From contig JBEMAY010000050.1 of assembly GCA_040274765.1 (NCBI GenBank), positions 1-24,271 of the forward strand: DNA of 24,271 nucleotides, read 5' to 3'. The stretch is from Psychrobacillus sp040274765 (GTDB lineage Bacteria > Bacillota > Bacilli > Bacillales_A > Planococcaceae). Each line of letters begins with the position of its first letter. The first letter of the stretch is position 1. The position numbers were made by a program, and so were the translations under genes. The notes below the pieces were generated by a model. That model saw nothing but the letters and a program-made list of their open reading frames with translations. It was not told the DNA's origin and did not search any database. This document shows, in pieces, positions 21,062 through 24,271 of this stretch.

Positions 21062-21217
21062 ATGAAAGAGGAAGATCAAATATTTAGAGCATTTTTAAGA
21101 AGTCACATTGATTGGTTGTTAGAGGTGCAAACTGCCATAAAAGAAAAGGACCTTGAAACAGCCGAGGATCTACTTGAAAAAGTGATAAAACAAGCCAAGA
21201 ACACATTAGAGGATTAA
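21062..21217 (+). CDS. Small helical protein (51 aa), probably co-transcribed with yjdM
   Basis: An ATG frame to TAA 21215-21217 encodes 51 residues with an AGGAAGTG site upstream. It is predicted to be almost entirely helical and amphipathic, with two helices: EEDQIFRAFLRSHIDWLLEV and ETAEDLLEKVIKQAKNTLED. There are no cysteines and no membrane segment. The sequence looks coding (balanced, charged, heptad-like spacing). It lies 21 bp after yjdM and before a terminator at 21221, so the two form a unit. I do not recognise the family. Confidence 0.75.
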   Translation: MKEEDQIFRAFLRSHIDWLLEVQTAIKEKDLETAEDLLEKVIKQAKNTLED

Positions 21218-21220
21218 AAG

Positions 21221-21248
21221 AAAGGCTCACTTGAAGGTGGGCTTTTTT
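21221..21248 (+). terminator. Terminator of the yjdM-small protein unit
   Basis: AAAGGCTCAC pairs with GTGGGCTTTT (two G-U wobbles), followed by a T run, 3 bp after the stop codon. Confidence 0.8.
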
Positions 21249-21475
21249 ATTTAAATCAAGTTTGATAAATGATGGAGGTAGGGCAGTTTCATAATTAAAA
21301 TTGACCAATATATCTATATTTATTGGTTTACCTCAAGAAAGAGAAAATTAATATTCCTCTATCTTTAAAAAGAATATAAATTTCATGATACCTTATTTAT
21401 CTCGTGCGTGTTCTTCATTAATGTTAGAAATTAAGAATGCGATTAATGTATCTACTTTTAAAAAAAGATATCACT

Positions 21476-21499
21476 TAATGCAAGCGTTTGCATTATAAT
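21476..21499 (+). promoter_or_regulatory. LacI-type operator and -10 box of the glucosidase operon
   Basis: The dyad AATGCAAGCGTTTGCATT (21477-21494, extending one further base pair each way) is perfectly symmetrical except in the centre. It has the GCAA-NCGN-TTGC core of LacI/GalR-family operators such as MalR. It departs from the CcpA cre consensus at two W positions. A consensus -10, TATAAT (21494-21499), abuts it, so binding would block transcription. No LacI-type regulator gene is in the window. Confidence 0.8.
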
Positions 21500-21535
21500 G
21501 AATATATCAAATATTTCTGATGGGGGTCGGAGAAC

Positions 21536-23227
21536 ATGAAAACAAACAAGGAGCCTTGGTGGAAACGAAGTGTAGTTTATCAAATTTATCCACGTAGCTT
21601 TATGGATTCAAATGGAGATGGAATTGGGGATATACAGGGGATTATTTCTAAATTAGATTATTTACAGAAGCTAGGTGTCAATGTTATTTGGTTGAGTCCT
21701 GTTTTCGACTCTCCGAACGATGACAATGGCTATGACATAAGAAACTACCGTACTATTTTAGATGAGTTTGGAACAATGGAAGATGTAGATCAATTGATAA
21801 AGGAAGCAGAAGCAAGAGACTTGCGTATCGTAATGGACCTTGTCGTTAATCATACCTCCGACGAGCATAATTGGTTTGTCGAATCTAAATCCTCAAAAGA
21901 CTCCAAGTATAGAGATTATTATATTTGGAGAGAGGGAAAAGACAATCAGCCGCCTAATAACTGGGGCTCTGTTTTTTCCGGATCTGCATGGGAGAAGGAT
22001 GAGGAGACAGATTCCTATTACTTACATTTATTTTCAAAGAAGCAACCTGACTTGAATTGGGAGAACGAGAATCTCCGTAATGATATATACGAGATGATGA
22101 CCTATTGGCTTGATAAAGGAATAGGTGGATTCCGAATGGACGTCATTAACTTTATTTCTAAGGTAGAGGGGCTGCCTAACGGAAAGGTTGGACCAGGGCA
22201 GCTATATGGTGACGGAAGTCCGTACTTTATGAATGGACCTAAAATCCATACATATTTAAAAGAAATGAATGAACGTGTTCTCCAAAACTATGATGTCCTA
22301 ACAGTAGGTGAAATGCCAGGAGCTTCTCCTAAGGAGGCTCAGATATATACGAATCCGGCAAATAAGGAAGTGAATATGGTATTTACTTTTGAGCATATGG
22401 ATTTAGACAGTGGGCCCTTTGAAAAATGGGATGTTAAGCCGCTTGATTTAGTTTCGTTAAAACAAAATCTTGAAAAGTGGCAGCATGCACTTCATGAGGT
22501 AGGCTGGAATAGCTTATATTGGAACAATCATGACCAGCCTCGTATCGTTTCTCGGTTTGGGGACGACAACGAATATCGAGTTACATCTGCTAAAATGCTA
22601 GCGATCTGCCTTCACATGCTACAAGGGACTCCTTATATCTACCAAGGGGAAGAGCTAGGCATGACGAATGTTAGGTTTAATAGTATAGAGGAATACAAAG
22701 ATATTGAAACGATTAATATGTATAGAAGTAAAATAGAACAAGGTATACCAGAAGACGCTATTATGCGTGGTATTTATGCTAAAGGTAGAGATAATGCACG
22801 TACACCTATGCAGTGGACAAGCGATGGTGGGTTCACAACCGGGACTCCGTGGATACAGATGAATCCGAATACTACTGAAATTAATGCTGAACAGGCATTA
22901 AAAGATCCTTCTTCCATTTTTTATACGTATCAAAAACTCATTGAGTTAAGGAAAAATCATGACATTCTAACCTATGGAAGTTTTCATTTATTATTACCGA
23001 ACGACTCAAAGCTTTTTGTATATAAGCGCCAAATGGAGAAGGAAGAATGGCTGGTCATCACGAATTTCTCAAATAGTAAAGAAAAACTAAAATGGTTTGA
23101 CTGTGAGGTTGATGGTCAAAGTGGAAAAGTAATTATAGCTAACTATGACTCTCTAGAAATAGATGAACAAGGGATGAATGTACGTCCCTATGAGGCAGTG
23201 GTATTAGCTTTTGAAAGGGGATTATAA
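21536..23227 (+). CDS. malL: Oligo-1,6-glucosidase / alpha-glucosidase, GH13
   Basis: The 563-residue cytoplasmic enzyme belongs to the GH13 oligo-1,6-glucosidase subfamily and has a complete TIM-barrel: QIYPRSFMDSNGDGIGD at the start, DLVVNHTSD (region I), GFRMDVINF (nucleophile D202), VGEMPG (acid/base E259), and YWNNHDQPR (D333). The residue after the nucleophile is Val203. In this subfamily Val at that place goes with alpha-1,6 (isomaltase) activity, whereas Thr or Ala goes with maltase activity, so isomaltose, panose or isomaltooligosaccharides are the likely substrates. The ATG is preceded by GGGGGTCGGAG. It is translationally close to the glucokinase gene (2-bp gap). The operator at 21477 predicts sugar induction. 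There is no signal peptide, so substrates must be imported. Confidence 0.92.
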   Translation: MKTNKEPWWKRSVVYQIYPRSFMDSNGDGIGDIQGIISKLDYLQKLGVNVIWLSPVFDSPNDDNGYDIRNYRTILDEFGTMEDVDQLIKEAEARDLRIVMDLVVNHTSDEHNWFVESKSSKDSKYRDYYIWREGKDNQPPNNWGSVFSGSAWEKDEETDSYYLHLFSKKQPDLNWENENLRNDIYEMMTYWLDKGIGGFRMDVINFISKVEGLPNGKVGPGQLYGDGSPYFMNGPKIHTYLKEMNERVLQNYDVLTVGEMPGASPKEAQIYTNPANKEVNMVFTFEHMDLDSGPFEKWDVKPLDLVSLKQNLEKWQHALHEVGWNSLYWNNHDQPRIVSRFGDDNEYRVTSAKMLAICLHMLQGTPYIYQGEELGMTNVRFNSIEEYKDIETINMYRSKIEQGIPEDAIMRGIYAKGRDNARTPMQWTSDGGFTTGTPWIQMNPNTTEINAEQALKDPSSIFYTYQKLIELRKNHDILTYGSFHLLLPNDSKLFVYKRQMEKEEWLVITNFSNSKEKLKWFDCEVDGQSGKVIIANYDSLEIDEQGMNVRPYEAVVLAFERGL

Positions 23228-23229
23228 AG

Positions 23230-24114
23230 TTGAAGAAGGTAATTGGCGTAGATATAGGTGGAACTAAAATACGGATGGGTGTTGTGAATGAGATAGGTGA
23301 GGTGTTGGAGGATATTACGGTACCTACCGTCCTACCGCTATACCCCTATTTGGAGGAGCAGGTCTTAAAAATAAAAGCTCAGTTCCCGGATATATCCGGA
23401 ATTGGTATTGGTACAAGAGGGATGGTAGATGCAGAAACTGGAACCGTCACCTTTGAAAAAGAATTGCCGGGCTGGGAGGGTACTCCAGTAAAATCCCTTT
23501 TAGAGGCAGCAACGGGCCTTCGAGTTGAACTGAATAATGATGCAAACTGTGCGGCACTTGCGGAAGCACGTATTGGGGCGGGAAATAGCTTTTCAAAAGT
23601 AACCTGTATCACTGTTGGTACAGGTCTTGGTGGAGGGTTTGTATTTGATGGGCAGGTTTTAAATGGTGCAAACGGTGGAGCTGGAGAAATCGGACATCTC
23701 ATTTTATATCCTAATGGGTTAGTTTGTGGTTGTGGACGACCGGGCTGTAGTGAACAATACGTATCAGGAACCGCATTAAAGAGATTGATTAAGGAAGAGC
23801 ATGTAATTGATCCGACTACAGGAGAATTAGCTAAGCCACATTCATTGTTTAAGCTGGCATCGAGGGAAATAGAAAGTGCAAAACGTGCAAGAGATCGCTT
23901 TATAGCAGATTTTGCGATTGTCATATCCACACTCCAAGCAGTAATGGATATGGATTGTATAGTCATTGGCGGTGGCGTTTCGGAATCTGCCGATGAATGG
24001 TGGGACTTATTAATGGAAAAAGTAGAGCCATTAAAACTTAAGCCAGTAGAAATTAAGCGAGCGGTTTTCGGTAATGAAGCGGGTATGCTAGGAGCAGCCA
24101 TGCTAGTTGTGTAA
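23230..24114 (+). CDS. ROK-family glucokinase
   Basis: The 294-residue protein starts at TTG 23230, with GAAAGGGGA upstream and 2 bp after the glucosidase stop. Motifs are the phosphate-binding GVDIGGTKIRMG (5-17), catalytic D104 in NNDANCAALAEA, and the ATP-site TVGTGLGGGFV. The ROK zinc and sugar signature has H156, C166, C168, C173 and E175 in NGLVCGCGRPGCSEQY. Zinc-type ROK kinases of this length with the adjacent glucosidase phosphorylate glucose released in the cytoplasm to glucose 6-phosphate. There is no N-terminal HTH, so it is an enzyme and not a ROK repressor. Ribosomes finishing the glucosidase probably re-initiate here. No clear terminator is seen before the repeat array. Confidence 0.9.
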   Translation: MKKVIGVDIGGTKIRMGVVNEIGEVLEDITVPTVLPLYPYLEEQVLKIKAQFPDISGIGIGTRGMVDAETGTVTFEKELPGWEGTPVKSLLEAATGLRVELNNDANCAALAEARIGAGNSFSKVTCITVGTGLGGGFVFDGQVLNGANGGAGEIGHLILYPNGLVCGCGRPGCSEQYVSGTALKRLIKEEHVIDPTTGELAKPHSLFKLASREIESAKRARDRFIADFAIVISTLQAVMDMDCIVIGGGVSESADEWWDLLMEKVEPLKLKPVEIKRAVFGNEAGMLGAAMLVV

Positions 24115-24154
24115 GGAGCTGCTTTGCTTATTCGATGCATTTTTATCATAGTAA

Positions 24155-24271
24155 ATGAATAATCGGACGGTAAAGACCAATAATCGGACGGTCAAACGGA
24201 ATAATCGGACGGTCGAACGGAATAATCGGACGGTCAAACGGAATAATCGGACGGTCGAACGGAATAATCGG
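24155..24271. repeat. 21-bp tandem repeat array with alternating units (42-bp period), runs off the window
   Basis: AATCGGACGG recurs exactly every 21 bp, at 24161, 24182, 24203, 24224 and 24245, with a sixth copy starting at 24266. After it, units two to five read alternately GTCAAACGG and GTCGAACGG-type, so two unit types alternate. The first unit (GTAAAGACC) is diverged. One plus-strand frame from ATG 24155 is open to the window end (NNRTVKR/NNRTVER repeats) but has no ribosome binding site, so I regard it as intergenic repeat DNA. Confidence 0.9.

Larger units (their letters stand above)
21218..21535. other. Interval before the glucosidase operon
   Basis: The interval contains the terminator of the preceding unit, an AT-rich hairpin (ACCAATA/TATTGGT at 21304-21327), and the promoter-operator of the sugar operon. 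No gene is seen. Confidence 0.6.

Noticed and set aside
21477..21494. CcpA cre site
   Set aside because: The dyad deviates from TGWNANCGNTNWCA at both W positions and fits a dedicated LacI-type operator better, although CcpA binding is not excluded.
23379..24149. 256-codon minus-strand frame opposite the glucokinase
   Set aside because: It lies wholly antisense to a well-supported ROK kinase and has no recognisable domain or ribosome binding site. It is a shadow frame.
24155..24271. CRISPR array
   Set aside because: The units are directly adjacent with a 21-bp period and no unique spacers, so it is a simple tandem repeat.

Overview
The window looks like chromosomal DNA of an aerobic, endospore-forming Bacillales bacterium (Bacillaceae or a close relative such as Psychrobacillus or Lysinibacillus; the genus is a guess). 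The evidence is low-GC coding DNA, strong AGGAGG-type ribosome binding sites with GTG and TTG starts, a BclA-like collagen exosporium protein, a YjcZ-type sporulation miniprotein, a Zur box of Bacillus form, and typical Firmicutes families (CzrA, PadR/HAAS, HxlR, YdaP, UppP). Nothing points to a phage, plasmid or integrative element. There is no insertion sequence, tRNA, rRNA or CRISPR array.

Layout. 1-2300 is a spore-surface region: the 3' part of a collagen-like gene, decayed fragments (a frameshifted XRE regulator and a possible minus-strand remnant), a 39-residue YjcZ-like protein, and a Pro/Gln/Gly-repeat protein. 2500-5535 is a zinc homeostasis block: a ZinT-like lipoprotein behind a promoter with a Zur box, a small membrane protein (DUF4306-like), then a CDF zinc exporter and its CzrA-type repressor behind a promoter with an overlapping dyad operator. 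5546-8838 holds three minus-strand genes: a 14-TM drug exporter, then a PadR repressor with its overlapping HAAS-type membrane partner. 9093-12406 holds plus-strand genes for a short-chain dehydrogenase, an UppP-type undecaprenyl pyrophosphate phosphatase, an anchored protein of unknown function and an Hsp20 protein. 12456-14118 is a divergent pair: a luciferase-like flavin monooxygenase and an HxlR regulator with a possible redox cysteine. 14422-15666 is an orphan protein with a glycine-rich membrane core. 15761-18606 holds a FrnE-like DsbA protein, a glycosyltransferase and an APH-type kinase. 18694-21217 holds a YdaP-like TPP enzyme, two small unannotated genes (50 and 51 residues) and a PhnA/YjdM zinc-ribbon protein. 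21478-24114 is a sugar operon: a LacI-type operator, an oligo-1,6-glucosidase and a ROK glucokinase. The window ends inside a 21-bp tandem repeat array whose units alternate to give a 42-bp period.

How the genes work together. The clearest circuits are (i) zinc: ZinT predicted on under starvation (Zur), CzcD predicted on under excess (CzrA); (ii) isomaltose or isomaltooligosaccharide use: hydrolysis to glucose followed by phosphorylation, under one operator; (iii) the PadR/HAAS two-gene unit; and (iv) the HxlR/flavin monooxygenase divergent pair. I see no convincing new defence or mobile system. The least explained items are the orphan 14422-15666 protein and the unusual intergenic DNA before it, a possible leader ORF with a sequestered ribosome binding site before the monooxygenase, and the terminal tandem repeat.
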